NCBI GenBank assembly: GCA_016713925.1
Contig: JADJOH010000002.1
Location: 682,001 to 746,000, forward strand
From: Bacteroidota bacterium
Lineage (GTDB): Bacteria > Bacteroidota > Bacteroidia > AKYH767-A > OLB10
Direction: 5' to 3'
Length of the DNA: 64,000 nucleotides
Under the pieces are notes generated by a model, which was not told the origin of the DNA, did no database searches, and worked only from the letters and a program-made list of their open reading frames with translations. The position numbers were made by a program, and so were the translations under genes. Positions 43,096 through 51,524 of the stretch are shown one piece after another. Position 1 is the first letter of the stretch. Each line of letters opens with the position of its first letter.

Positions 43096-43461
43096 TCAGA
43101 ATATGCTATCCCAGATATTCAGATATGTACCTTCTGCCAGCGCCATACCAATCAGATAAACAATCAGCACGAAGGGCAGAATAATCGTATAGACAAAACT
43201 CAACTTCTCATGCTTAAGATGCATGAAGAACGCAACGATAAAGTACGCTTTTACGATAGTGAGCACAATGAAGGTAATCACAAGAATACCATGTGCAATG
43301 GGGGCGAAGGCGATGGCTACTTCAAAAATCGTAATGAACAAGAGTATCCAGAATGTTCTCCAGATAACCGAACGGTTCTTTGGATCATAATGTTCTTCAA
43401 CGAACTGATTGTGTATATCGCCGGTATAGTAGCCGTGAGGCTTTGAATGATTATCTGACAT
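43096..43461 (-). CDS. cytochrome c oxidase subunit IV family protein
   Basis: 121 residues with three hydrophobic segments (about 34-52, 57-75, 85-105) and the family-typical TIVKAYFIVAFFMHLKHEKL. Small accessory membrane subunit of a heme-copper oxidase. Located between subunit III and SCO genes. Confidence 0.88.
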   Translation of the reverse strand: MSDNHSKPHGYYTGDIHNQFVEEHYDPKNRSVIWRTFWILLFITIFEVAIAFAPIAHGILVITFIVLTIVKAYFIVAFFMHLKHEKLSFVYTIILPFVLIVYLIGMALAEGTYLNIWDSIF

Positions 43462-43494
43462 ACGAAGGTTTTAAGCTGTAGTATTTAATTTTAA

Positions 43495-44337
43495 TTACAC
43501 GAGATAGAAGAAGGTGAACACGAATACCCATACCAGATCCACGAAATGCCAGTACAATCCTGTTTTTTCAATATGCTCATAATGTCCGCGGCGGGAATAC
43601 ACACCGGCCAGTACATTCAGGAAGATGATAATGTTAATCATCACCCCGGAGAATACGTGGAATCCGTGGAAGCCTGTAATAAAGAAGAAGAAATCGGCAA
43701 AGAGCGGATGTCCGTACTCGTTATGCGTCAGGTTGGCACCATGGATATGTTCAGACTTGGCTTTAATGGCTTCTATAGCTGACTTATCAGAGATCAAAGT
43801 ATAGTCAGGAGCAACGAGCGATCCGGCAGGAGGATTACTGGCGTGTAACTGATACGCATTGGAGACATCTCTGTAAACAGAACCATCAGGCGCCAGATAA
43901 GCACCTACTTCCGTTCCATGAATAAAGTGATACCACTCCCAGGCCTGTGAGCCAAGGAACATAAATCCGCCGATGATGGTGAGAAACAACCAAACAGCGA
44001 CACCTTTATTATCACGACGATGTCCGGCATCTACAGCCAGCACCATGGTCACCGAACTCATGATCAGAATGAAGGTCATTAAACCTACATAAGCGAGGGG
44101 GATATGTCCTTCTACAAAAGGAAAGTGTGTAAAGACATCGTTCGCTTTCGGCCAAACAGCCTCGAAGCGGTGACGCATTGCACCATAAGCGATAATTAAT
44201 GAGGAGAAGGTAAATGCATCCGACACAAGGAAGAACCACATCATCATTTTTCCCCAACTTACGTTGAAGGGTGAACGTCCACCATTCCACATACTTTTGG
44301 TTCCGGTTTCCTGGGTCATCGTAGCTTCTGCAGCCAT
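43495..44337 (-). CDS. cytochrome c oxidase subunit III (longer form)
   Basis: 280 residues, seven hydrophobic segments, COX3 pattern: MMWFFLVSDAFTFSSLIIAY, GSQAWEWYHFIHG, FFITGFHGFHVFSGVMINI and HFVDLVWVFVFTFFYLV at the end. A periplasmic insertion (about 140-190) lies between helices. It has no heme or copper but stabilises the oxidase core. A second, shorter subunit III gene lies 27 bases upstream; paired subunit III genes are common in Bacteroidota oxidase operons. Confidence 0.92.
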   Translation of the reverse strand: MAAEATMTQETGTKSMWNGGRSPFNVSWGKMMMWFFLVSDAFTFSSLIIAYGAMRHRFEAVWPKANDVFTHFPFVEGHIPLAYVGLMTFILIMSSVTMVLAVDAGHRRDNKGVAVWLFLTIIGGFMFLGSQAWEWYHFIHGTEVGAYLAPDGSVYRDVSNAYQLHASNPPAGSLVAPDYTLISDKSAIEAIKAKSEHIHGANLTHNEYGHPLFADFFFFITGFHGFHVFSGVMINIIIFLNVLAGVYSRRGHYEHIEKTGLYWHFVDLVWVFVFTFFYLV

Positions 44338-44364
44338 ACTTTATTCAGATATTAGGTTGATTAA

Positions 44365-44949
44365 TTAGCGATAGATGGCCAAAAATACAAATAAATATAT
44401 CCAAAGGCCATCCAGAAAGTGCCAATAAATTGCACAAAGTGAAATACCCAGATAATTAGAGGAATTGTATTTTTCGCGGATTGATTTTGCACCGGTTATG
44501 ATGAGTCCCAGAATGCCGAAAGCGATATGGGCCAGATGTAATCCGGAGAGCGCAAAGAAGAAGGATCCGGAAGGAGTGGTCTTGTCGACGAAATGTACGC
44601 CATTCTTTATCAATTCATTCCATCCAATAAACTGGGTGAAAACGAAGGCCAGCCCCAAACCCAGCGTGATGATCAGGAAAGTTTTGATTTCCTGAAACTG
44701 GTCTCTTTTCGCCGCTCGCAAGGCCAGGTGCATCGTCACGCTGCTCAGCAAAATAATTACCGAGGAAATATAAAACGCCGAAGGGATTTCAAAAAATTTC
44801 CAGTTTCCCTCCGCTTGCCGAACGATATATCCGGAAGTAAGGCCGGCAAATAACATAATTATACTCCCAATGCCTAATCCCAGGAGAATTTTCTCAGAAG
44901 GAATTTTGGGCTTACTTACACTTTCGTTGTCAACTACCATCTCTGCCAT
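44365..44949 (-). CDS. cytochrome c oxidase subunit III (shorter form)
   Basis: 194 residues from ATG 44949 (MAEMVVDNESVSKPKIPSEK); the TTG at 44967 is less likely. Five hydrophobic segments with SGYIVRQAEGNWKFFEIP, FIGWNELIKNGVHF, FALSGLHLAHIAFGILGLI and YWHFLDGLWIYLFVFL matching the COX3 fold. Four bases separate it from the end of heme O synthase, so they are one operon. Subunits I and II of the oxidase are not in this window. Confidence 0.9.
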   Translation of the reverse strand: MAEMVVDNESVSKPKIPSEKILLGLGIGSIIMLFAGLTSGYIVRQAEGNWKFFEIPSAFYISSVIILLSSVTMHLALRAAKRDQFQEIKTFLIITLGLGLAFVFTQFIGWNELIKNGVHFVDKTTPSGSFFFALSGLHLAHIAFGILGLIITGAKSIREKYNSSNYLGISLCAIYWHFLDGLWIYLFVFLAIYR

Positions 44950-44953
44950 CTTC

Positions 44954-45355
44954 TTACAATTTATCAATTACCATTATAATTTGAACTACAGGTAAATAAA
45001 CAAAGGAGCCAAACATTAGTTTTCGGGCAGATTCCATATCACAGCGAATGAAGAGCTGGAAAGCGAGCCATAAAAAATACAGACTCACGGCAGATATCAC
45101 CACCACGGTCAGCCATCCGGTCAAACCAAAAATATAGGGCATGAAACCGAGGGGCAATAAACTCAAGGTGTAAAGCAAGGCCTGGAATGCGGAATCCTTA
45201 TCCCTCTCCCCTGTAGGCAACATCTTAAATCCAGCCTTTTTATAATCATCATCCAACACCCAGGCGATCGCCCAGAAATGCGGAAACTGCCATAAAAACT
45301 GAATGCTGAACAAGAGCCAGAGCCCATTCCGAACGAACCCGTGGCAGCTACCCAA
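44954..45355 (-). pseudogene. ctaB: ctaB (heme O synthase), C-terminal part in shifted frame
   Basis: Continues the protein from about 45328 in the other frame: NGLWLLFSIQFLWQFPHFWA, IAWVLDDDYKKAGFKMLP, then three or four membrane segments ending VVQIIMVIDKL. HFWAIAW and DDDYKKAG are conserved in prenyltransferases of this family. Bases 45329-45355 belong to the upstream frame in the functional gene. Confidence 0.85.
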
Positions 45356-45840
45356 CCCAGCAAGGGCGGAATGGCTCCGGGAATTGCGCCTACAAAAACC
45401 GCGAACGGACTGCGTCGCTTCAGCGGAGTATAGGCTAAGGTATACAATACGATAGAGAGTAATCCGAGAAATGCACTGGCTGAGTTAATGAACCATCCGA
45501 GTAAAAAAACACCTGTCGCTCCAAAGATGACACTTGCAATAATGCCTTCGTGCACACTCATTCTTCCGTCGGGAATGGGCCGACCTGAAGTACGTGCCAT
45601 CATTTTATCCAAATCCCGCTCTATAATCTGATTGAATCCGTTCGCGGATGCCGTGGTTAAAAATCCTCCAATGATAAGAAGGATAAACTTACTCCAGTTG
45701 ACCTGATCCGCACCCATTAAGTAGGCCATGGCTGCCGAAAAAACCACGAGTCCCGCTAATCGTAACTTGCTGAATTGCGCATAGTCGGAAAGCTTAGCTC
45801 CCAATGACTTAGGCTTTACGAGTACGATAGTCTGTTCCAT
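45163..45840 (-). pseudogene. ctaB: ctaB (protoheme IX farnesyltransferase), N-terminal part, frameshifted
   Basis: The real coding part is 45329-45840: polyprenyltransferase with NGFNQIIERDLDKMMARTSG and RPIP (the Asp-rich N-x3-D-x-x-x-D motif) near 68-92 and YTPLKRRSPFAVFVGAIPGA near 138. It adds farnesyl to heme b, giving heme O, the precursor of heme A. After GWVAATGSFG the frame is lost at a GG pair (45329-45330); one extra G restores GNGLWLLFS and a full-length protein of about 295 residues ending at 44954. First gene of the oxidase cluster. Confidence 0.88.
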
Positions 45841-46034
45841 GAGGGCGCAAAAGTAGATGATACACGCGCAACCAGCAAGTTTTAAGGGAGTGAATTAATG
45901 AAGCATTGATACTTCTTTTTTAACGGCTAAAAGCAAAGTTTCCTAAAAGCGTATTTTTAAAATGAAAAGTGGTGAAAAACACATCAACAGGATGAAACAA
46001 AACCGGGGATATTGTTTCGTCTCTCCTCGTTTCA

Positions 46035-47420
46035 TCAATCCCCGCTATGCTTTCCGGAGATGACCTGTAAGGCGGTGATTATGACAATTTTAATATCAAG
46101 TAGCAGGGACCAGTTTTCCAAATACCAGACATCATATTCGACCCGCTTCTCCATGAGCGTATTGTCGCGGGTTTCCCCTCTGAGTCCATGCACCTGCGCC
46201 CAACCGGTGACTCCGGGTTTGACGAGATGGCGCACCATGAATTTATCGATGAGCTTGGATGATTCCTCCGTCAGCTTTAGTGGATGTGGCCTCGGACCGA
46301 CGATTGACATATTTCCAATGAGGGCATTGTAAAACTGTGGCAATTCATCGAGACTGGTCTTCCTTAAAAAGGCACCGATCTTAGTAATCCGTTCATCGCC
46401 CTTCCTGGCCTGCAAAGTGTCGGCCTCGTCATTAAGCTTCATGGATCTGAATTTATAGCAATAGAATTCCTGATTGTTTAAACCTGTACGTAGTTGTTTA
46501 AAGAACACCGGACCCTTTGAACTCAGTTTTATAAGCGGAGCAAAAATCAATAAGGCCAGAGGAAAGACGATGATGATCACCATCAAGGAGAAGGCGATAT
46601 CAAAAAGTCGTTTGGAAATACGATTGAAACCATTCTGCAGCGGCTCATTACGAATGCTCAGTACAGGCACAAGGTCGTAGAAATCAATTTTTATCTTCCG
46701 GTTTAAAAATCCTCTGTAATCCGGAATCACTTTAAACCGGATCATGTTATTGTCGGCAAAATTCATCATCCGGGTGACGGCATCCGCATCTAATCCGGAA
46801 AGAGAGCAATAGATTTCATCAATTTTTTGTGCCAGGGCAAATTCAACCGCATCCTGAACCGATCCCGAAACCTGATGAGGTTCAAGCAAAGTGGATTCAT
46901 CGCAGAAAACACCCTTGAGCCGGTAGCCGGTTTCGGGGTGATTCTCAAAAAATTTCATCATCTCCTTGGCAGGCTGTCCATTCCCCACAATAATTACTTT
47001 CCGATAATTGATTCCCCTCCTTCTTAAAAAGTTGATGAAGAGGGCTATGATTATCCTCCAGATCAGGAAAACGATCGCCCAAACAATGATTTTAATTTCA
47101 AGATGGAATACGGGAATGAAGTAATTGTCAAGAAAATACAGAAAGGAGACCAATAAAATACTGAAGAAGCCAATAACCCTGAGCAACTGCGCCACGATTT
47201 GTTCAAAGCGCATTCCCCGGTCAATTTCATGGACCCTGATAATTGAAACGCTGATTACCCAGAACAGGTTGATATAGATAAACTGAACAAGGAAGTTGAT
47301 ATCCGCATTGAGCACCGGCCATTTGAAATACAAACTCACCAGACCGAACGTTAAGTTCAGCAGGAAAAAGTCAACGATTAAGTAAATCGTTTTTAGATAG
47401 CGCGAGTAGCCGATGGCCAT
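46035..47420 (-). CDS. undecaprenyl-phosphate sugar phosphotransferase (WcaJ-like)
   Basis: 461 residues. Four N-terminal membrane segments (about 10-110), a CoA-binding-like domain (VIIVGNGQPAKEMMKFFENH near 145) and a C-terminal bacterial sugar transferase domain: ISKRLFDIAFSLMVIIIVFP, KGPVFFKQLRTGLN, YKFRSMKLN, TSLDELPQFYNALIGNMSIV, GPRPHP, VKPGVTGWAQVHGLRGET. Such enzymes put the first sugar-1-phosphate (often glucose) on the lipid carrier for exopolysaccharide or capsule. No glycosyltransferase cluster follows, so it is a stand-alone initiator. Confidence 0.92.
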   Translation of the reverse strand: MAIGYSRYLKTIYLIVDFFLLNLTFGLVSLYFKWPVLNADINFLVQFIYINLFWVISVSIIRVHEIDRGMRFEQIVAQLLRVIGFFSILLVSFLYFLDNYFIPVFHLEIKIIVWAIVFLIWRIIIALFINFLRRRGINYRKVIIVGNGQPAKEMMKFFENHPETGYRLKGVFCDESTLLEPHQVSGSVQDAVEFALAQKIDEIYCSLSGLDADAVTRMMNFADNNMIRFKVIPDYRGFLNRKIKIDFYDLVPVLSIRNEPLQNGFNRISKRLFDIAFSLMVIIIVFPLALLIFAPLIKLSSKGPVFFKQLRTGLNNQEFYCYKFRSMKLNDEADTLQARKGDERITKIGAFLRKTSLDELPQFYNALIGNMSIVGPRPHPLKLTEESSKLIDKFMVRHLVKPGVTGWAQVHGLRGETRDNTLMEKRVEYDVWYLENWSLLLDIKIVIITALQVISGKHSGD

Positions 47421-47438
47421 AATTTAATAAAGGGTAAG

Positions 47439-47446
47439 CAAAATTA
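47439..47446 (-). promoter_or_regulatory. -7 box TAATTTTG, sugar transferase gene
   Basis: Exact TAnnTTTG match on the minus strand 18 bases before the ATG at 47420. Confidence 0.55.
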
Positions 47447-47624
47447 GTCACTCTTACGGCCTTTCGGGAGATTATTGGTATAAATTAACTCCTCAACAGG
47501 GTGAAAGCGTGATTTTCATAGATGAAAAGGGATAAAGGTCATTTGAATCAGGCTTTTTTATCTTCAAATTACCTGCTTAGAATTCCTGACTTCTACCTGC
47601 ATTCACGGGTTAAATTAATAGCTT

Positions 47625-47848
47625 ACTGAATTCAGTCAGTTAAATTAATGGTTTTCCGCACTATAGATTGGTATAAAGGAAATTAGAGTTATTAAAACAC
47701 CATCAAGAACAGCAACGACTCCAAACTTAAACCTACCTACGCTGAAGCTCCGGCAGGCAGGTGCTGCGTTCGCGGCGGGTTCGCGGCGGTCGCTGCGTTT
47801 AAACAGATGATTTAGTTATCAGAATATTCTTTTATTCAAAACTAAGAT
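47625..47848. repeat. 200-bp dispersed element, copy 2 with nested insertion
   Basis: Colinear with 40975-41172 but interrupted after CCAAACTTAAAC by a 30-base palindromic element at 47733-47762, after which GCTGCGTTCGCGGCGG continues. It fills most of the gap 47447-47917, where no gene is seen. Confidence 0.75.
47733..47762. mobile_element. 30-base palindromic element inserted in repeat copy 2
   Basis: CTACCTACGCTGAAGCTCCG followed by GCAGGCAGGT. Its presence in copy 2 and absence in copy 1 at the same point shows a clean gain or loss of 30 bases. Arms (CCTACCT / AGGCAGG) resemble the palindrome at 12357-12386 and the hairpin at 51383-51397. Confidence 0.55.
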
Positions 47849-47917
47849 AACCTCAAATTACCGGCGAAGAATTCCTTCATTTGCTGCAATCGCTCATTAT
47901 GTAAATAACATTTTCTA

Positions 47918-48898
47918 TTAAAAATACATCAAATTGCAGCCGCGTACTTCAGAGTTATCAAAACGTCCGAGTACTTCAAAATGGTTATCGGCATGCATGC
48001 GACCGATATCCTCTACCGCGATAAAGGCACTGGAATGCACATTAGCAAGGTCGGTAATGCAGATTCCACCGGTAGACCCGTTGGGAACATAAGCAAAGGG
48101 ATCATTGATTTCCCGGATACGGACCTTCATCCAGGGTGGACATTGAAATTTACCTTCATCTTTTGAATAGGCCTGCGACAAAAGTTCAGTCATTCCGTAT
48201 TCAGAATGGATCTGAGGGACATTAAAACCTCTTCGTAATAATTCATGCAAATCTTCGCGTATCATTTCCTGACGCTTCCCTTTCATCCCTCCTGTTTCCA
48301 TAACGATGAGTTCGGGAAAATCCATTGGAAATTTTTCCGCCATCTCCAGCAAGGCATAACTGACGCCCAATAAAATGGTTCGTTGTTTTTTATCCCTTTG
48401 TCGTTTTAATACTTCCGCCAACTGTTCGTATTGATGCATGTAAAAGCCGCTGTCTTCATGCCTGCTCTCACGAATCAGTCGCTCCGTCATAAAGACCAGC
48501 GAAGACCCTTTCCGTTCCAGATACGAAGGCAAGAGGGCGAGCAGACAATATTCCCGAATGTCTCCATAAAACAATTCAAAGGCTTTTAGAAAACTTTGTT
48601 CATAGATACGAATGTCGGCTACCCGATGCCGTGAGGGGATCTGTCCGGTGGTGCCGCTGCTGGAGAAAATAACATCTGCTGTAGCGCCTTCTTCGCAGAT
48701 GTCATGTGTTTTAAAAAATGAAACCGGTAAATAAGGAATATCTTCCCAGTGCTGCACCTTTTCCGGATCCACACGAATGGCTTTTAGATAGTCTTTGTAG
48801 ACGGGAATATGAATACACTGATACCTGAAAACTTCCATGGCTTGCAGGCGGAAAGCTTCCTCTCCGTCAATTGAAAAGCAGGCAAGAGGATCCATCAT
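47918..48898 (-). CDS. LuxE-like acyl-protein synthetase / adenylate-forming enzyme
   Basis: 326 residues, related to the LuxE and PaaK branch of adenylate-forming enzymes. The P-loop-like FSSSGTTGQIPSRH is at about 80-93, IHSEYGMTELLSQAY near 222-236 is the A5-like motif, and VEDIGRMH near 297 the A7-like Asp. LuxE activates a fatty acid as acyl-AMP and moves it to a protein; here no lux genes occur, so the substrate is unknown. Its start overlaps the nadB stop by four bases, implying translational coupling. Relatives often sit with acyl-CoA reductase (LuxC) genes, not seen here. Confidence 0.85.
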   Translation of the reverse strand: MMDPLACFSIDGEEAFRLQAMEVFRYQCIHIPVYKDYLKAIRVDPEKVQHWEDIPYLPVSFFKTHDICEEGATADVIFSSSGTTGQIPSRHRVADIRIYEQSFLKAFELFYGDIREYCLLALLPSYLERKGSSLVFMTERLIRESRHEDSGFYMHQYEQLAEVLKRQRDKKQRTILLGVSYALLEMAEKFPMDFPELIVMETGGMKGKRQEMIREDLHELLRRGFNVPQIHSEYGMTELLSQAYSKDEGKFQCPPWMKVRIREINDPFAYVPNGSTGGICITDLANVHSSAFIAVEDIGRMHADNHFEVLGRFDNSEVRGCNLMYF

Positions 48899-50475
48899 TT
48901 TTTAGCCGGTGCAAGAGGGGATTCCAGATCGGTATTGTAATGGAGTCCGCGGTTTTCAGTGCGAGCCATGGCGGCTTTGGTGATGAGATAACCGATATTA
49001 ATCATATTCCTCAGTTCACATAAATCGGGAGAAACGATGGTCCGTTCGTATAACGCTTCCGTCTCACCGTAAATGATGCGTAAGCGGTCGAGGGCTCTTT
49101 TGAGTCGTGTATTATTTCTAACGATGCCCACATAATTACTCATCAAGGCCTGCACTTCCCTGCGGTTCTCCGTAATCAGAATCATCTCCTTCGGCTTCCC
49201 TGTTCCTTCTGCATTCCAGTCGGGAATACCTTCTTTAAAAGAAACATTGCCCAATGCTTTTATACTGTGCAGATAGGCTCTGTGAGAAAACACCACCGCT
49301 TCGAGGAGCGAATTCGATGCAAGCCGGTTGGCACCATGCAGACCGGTGCGGGCACATTCTCCGGAGGCATAGAGATGCTGAATATCGCTACAGGCATTTT
49401 CATCTACATAAATACCACCGCACATATAATGCGCTGCCGGAGCTACCGGAATAAAATCCTTCAGGGGATCAATGCCAATGCTCAGACATTTGCGGAGGAT
49501 ATTCGGAAAATGTTCTTCAAATTTTTCTCGCTCAATAGGAGTGCAATCGAGATACACATGTTCTCCACCGCTCTTTTTTATTTCATTATCGATGGCTCTT
49601 GCTACAATATCACGTGGTGCCAGTGAACCTCTCTCGTCATAGTGCATCATGAATTCTTCGCGATCTGAATTGCGCAAAATAGCGCCTGCTCCTCGCACTG
49701 CCTCTGAAATTAAAAAACAGGGACTCTCTCCGGGATGATACAAACCCGTTGGATGAAACTGAATAAATTCCATATCGCGTACCGTACCTTTCGCGCGATA
49801 CACCATCGCGACGCCATCACCGGTAGCAATGCGCGGATTGGTAGTGGTTCTGTACAATTGTCCGGCTCCACCTGTTGCAATCATGGTGATGCGGCTTAAA
49901 ATCGTATCTACTTTATTCGTGGTGAGATTGAGCACATAAGCACCATAGCAGGCAATTCCGCCTGAACTTCTGGTGACTTCTTCTCCGAGATGGTGCTGCG
50001 TAATGAGATCGAGGGCGAAGAAATGGGTATGCAACTCGATATTCGGATGATGAATAATCTGATCCAGCAAGGTGCGTTCAATCTCCGCGCCGGTGCTGTC
50101 CTTGTGGTGGAGGATGCGATGTTCAGAATGACCACCTTCTCGGGCGAGATCAAACTTCCCGGACTCATCCTTATCAAAATCGGCTCCCCAGTGGATGAGT
50201 TCCCGAATGCGATCCATGCCCTCCGTAGTCACCATGCGAACAATGCGCTCATCACAAAGTCCGTCACCGGCATCCAGCGTATCGGCGATATGCTTTTCGA
50301 CTGAATCCGGCGCATAGGTAACTGCGGCAATACCGCCCTGCGCGTACTTGGTATTGGTTTCATCCCGATTCGCCTTGGTGATGATCATTACCTTGCCATG
50401 AGCCGCTACTTTCAACGCGTAACTGAGTCCGGCAATACCCGAACCGATGATCAGGAAATCTGTTTTTTGTTGCAT
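48895..50475 (-). CDS. nadB: L-aspartate oxidase
   Basis: 526 residues. FAD-binding IGSGIAGLSYALKVAAHG at the N-terminus, NRDETNTKYAQGGIAA near 40, HSEHRILHHKD near 115, ATGGAGQLYRTTTNP near 200, EAVRGAGAILRN near 262, YMCGGIYVDENACSDIQHLY and ASGECARTGLHGANRLASNS near 370-395. This set fits NadB rather than succinate dehydrogenase flavoprotein. It makes iminoaspartate for quinolinate and NAD synthesis. nadA and nadC are not in the window. Overlaps the LuxE-like gene by four bases. Confidence 0.95.
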   Translation of the reverse strand: MQQKTDFLIIGSGIAGLSYALKVAAHGKVMIITKANRDETNTKYAQGGIAAVTYAPDSVEKHIADTLDAGDGLCDERIVRMVTTEGMDRIRELIHWGADFDKDESGKFDLAREGGHSEHRILHHKDSTGAEIERTLLDQIIHHPNIELHTHFFALDLITQHHLGEEVTRSSGGIACYGAYVLNLTTNKVDTILSRITMIATGGAGQLYRTTTNPRIATGDGVAMVYRAKGTVRDMEFIQFHPTGLYHPGESPCFLISEAVRGAGAILRNSDREEFMMHYDERGSLAPRDIVARAIDNEIKKSGGEHVYLDCTPIEREKFEEHFPNILRKCLSIGIDPLKDFIPVAPAAHYMCGGIYVDENACSDIQHLYASGECARTGLHGANRLASNSLLEAVVFSHRAYLHSIKALGNVSFKEGIPDWNAEGTGKPKEMILITENRREVQALMSNYVGIVRNNTRLKRALDRLRIIYGETEALYERTIVSPDLCELRNMINIGYLITKAAMARTENRGLHYNTDLESPLAPAKK

Positions 50476-50514
50476 GTCAGCGATCTACACATCATTCAAT
50501 AGAACAATGATTTA

Positions 50515-50522
50515 CAAAAGTA
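50515..50522 (-). promoter_or_regulatory. -7 box TACTTTTG, nadB
   Basis: Exact TAnnTTTG match on the minus strand 39 bases before the nadB ATG at 50475. Confidence 0.5.
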
Positions 50523-50570
50523 CGGTATTGCCTGTTAAAACAATCTGCAGGAAGCATTGTTTTATCACCG

Positions 50571-50578
50571 TATCTTTG
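50571..50578 (+). promoter_or_regulatory. -7 box TATCTTTG, nfu gene
   Basis: Exact TAnnTTTG match 16 bases before the ATG at 50595; divergent from the nadB promoter. Confidence 0.6.
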
Positions 50579-50594
50579 CCGTAATAAAAATAAC

Positions 50595-51248
50595 ATGCGA
50601 CCCATCAATATATACGCTGAGCTGACGCCCAATCCCAACAGCCTGAAATTTGTTGCCGATGTAATGCTCCTGGAAGGCGGTGCGGTAGAATACAATCATC
50701 CTTCCGAAGCAGTCAATTGTCCATTGGCGACACAGCTCTTTGCTTTCAGCGGCGTGAACAAAGTTTTCATTACTTCCAATTTCATTACCATCGGCAAAGC
50801 CTCCGACATCGATTGGTTTGATATCACCAACATCCTTCGCGAATTCATCCGTGGCTTTCTGATGTCAGATGAAAAACTTTTCCTGAATTCTCCATTGGAA
50901 GAAGGACATATTCCCGGGAAAAAATCTCTGGAGAAAGAAAACAACCCTGCGCCTACAGTTGCAAACACGAAAGCCATTGCACCGGAGACAAACACTATCG
51001 ACACGGCCCCAGATCCTGCCGCAGAAAAGAAGATCATGGAGTTGCTGGATGAGTATATTCGTCCGGCCGTAGAAGGTGATGGCGGCGCGATTGATTTTCG
51101 CTCCTACAAAAACGGTGTGGTGAGTGTAGTCCTCAAAGGCGCCTGCAGCGGATGTCCCTCCTCTACTGTCACCTTAAAATCAGGCATTGAAAATCTGCTT
51201 AAGCAAATGGTACCGGGAGTGAAGGAAGTGGTGGCTGTTTTAGAGTAA
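50595..51248 (+). CDS. NifU/Nfu-type iron-sulfur cluster carrier
   Basis: 217 residues. N-terminal Nfu domain (about 1-88; AELTPNPNSLKFVADVMLLE, CPLATQLFAFSGVNKVFIT), an Ala/Pro/Thr-rich linker (about 105-145), and the C-terminal NifU-like domain (about 148-217) with VEGDGGAIDFRSY and GACSGCPSSTVTLKSG carrying the C-x2-C that holds a bridging 4Fe-4S cluster. It hands clusters to target enzymes. Divergent from nadB; quinolinate synthase NadA is an Fe-S enzyme, so the neighbourhood is sensible but not proof of a link. Confidence 0.93.
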   Translation: MRPINIYAELTPNPNSLKFVADVMLLEGGAVEYNHPSEAVNCPLATQLFAFSGVNKVFITSNFITIGKASDIDWFDITNILREFIRGFLMSDEKLFLNSPLEEGHIPGKKSLEKENNPAPTVANTKAIAPETNTIDTAPDPAAEKKIMELLDEYIRPAVEGDGGAIDFRSYKNGVVSVVLKGACSGCPSSTVTLKSGIENLLKQMVPGVKEVVAVLE

Positions 51249-51279
51249 TAATGAGATTTTGGTGGGTAATAAATTTTTT

Positions 51280-51310
51280 GCTTCCAGCTTCCGGCTACCG
51301 GCTTCCGGCT
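51280..51310. repeat. GGCTACCGGCT-type array R5 (forward)
   Basis: CTTCCAGCTTCCGGCTACCG then GCTTCCGGCT, forward orientation, 31 bases after the nfu stop. Confidence 0.75.
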
Positions 51311-51382
51311 TTATGGCATTATTATGATTTATAATGATAAACCCTTGCGTTCCCCGCGTATTCCTCGCGTTCCTTGCGCCTG

Positions 51383-51397
51383 CCTACCGAAGGTAGG
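51383..51397. repeat. hairpin CCTACC-gaa-GGTAGG
   Basis: Perfect 6-bp stem with 3-base loop, extended on the left as CCTGCCTACC like the other 30-base palindromic elements. In the gap between nfu and the T9SS gene. Confidence 0.5.
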
Positions 51398-51524
51398 GTT
51401 AGGGTAGATTTATCTCAGAGACAACCATCTCATTCACATTGATAAATTGATGACCACAATGACTGTAATGTAACAAGTTAAAGACTTACAGGTTCTATTG
51501 AATATTTTCCGTAATTTTATTGTG

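Noticed and set aside
45841..46034. Terminator from CGGGGAT...ATCCCCG in the gap before ctaB
   Set aside because: Loop of about 27 bases and no T tract; not convincing.
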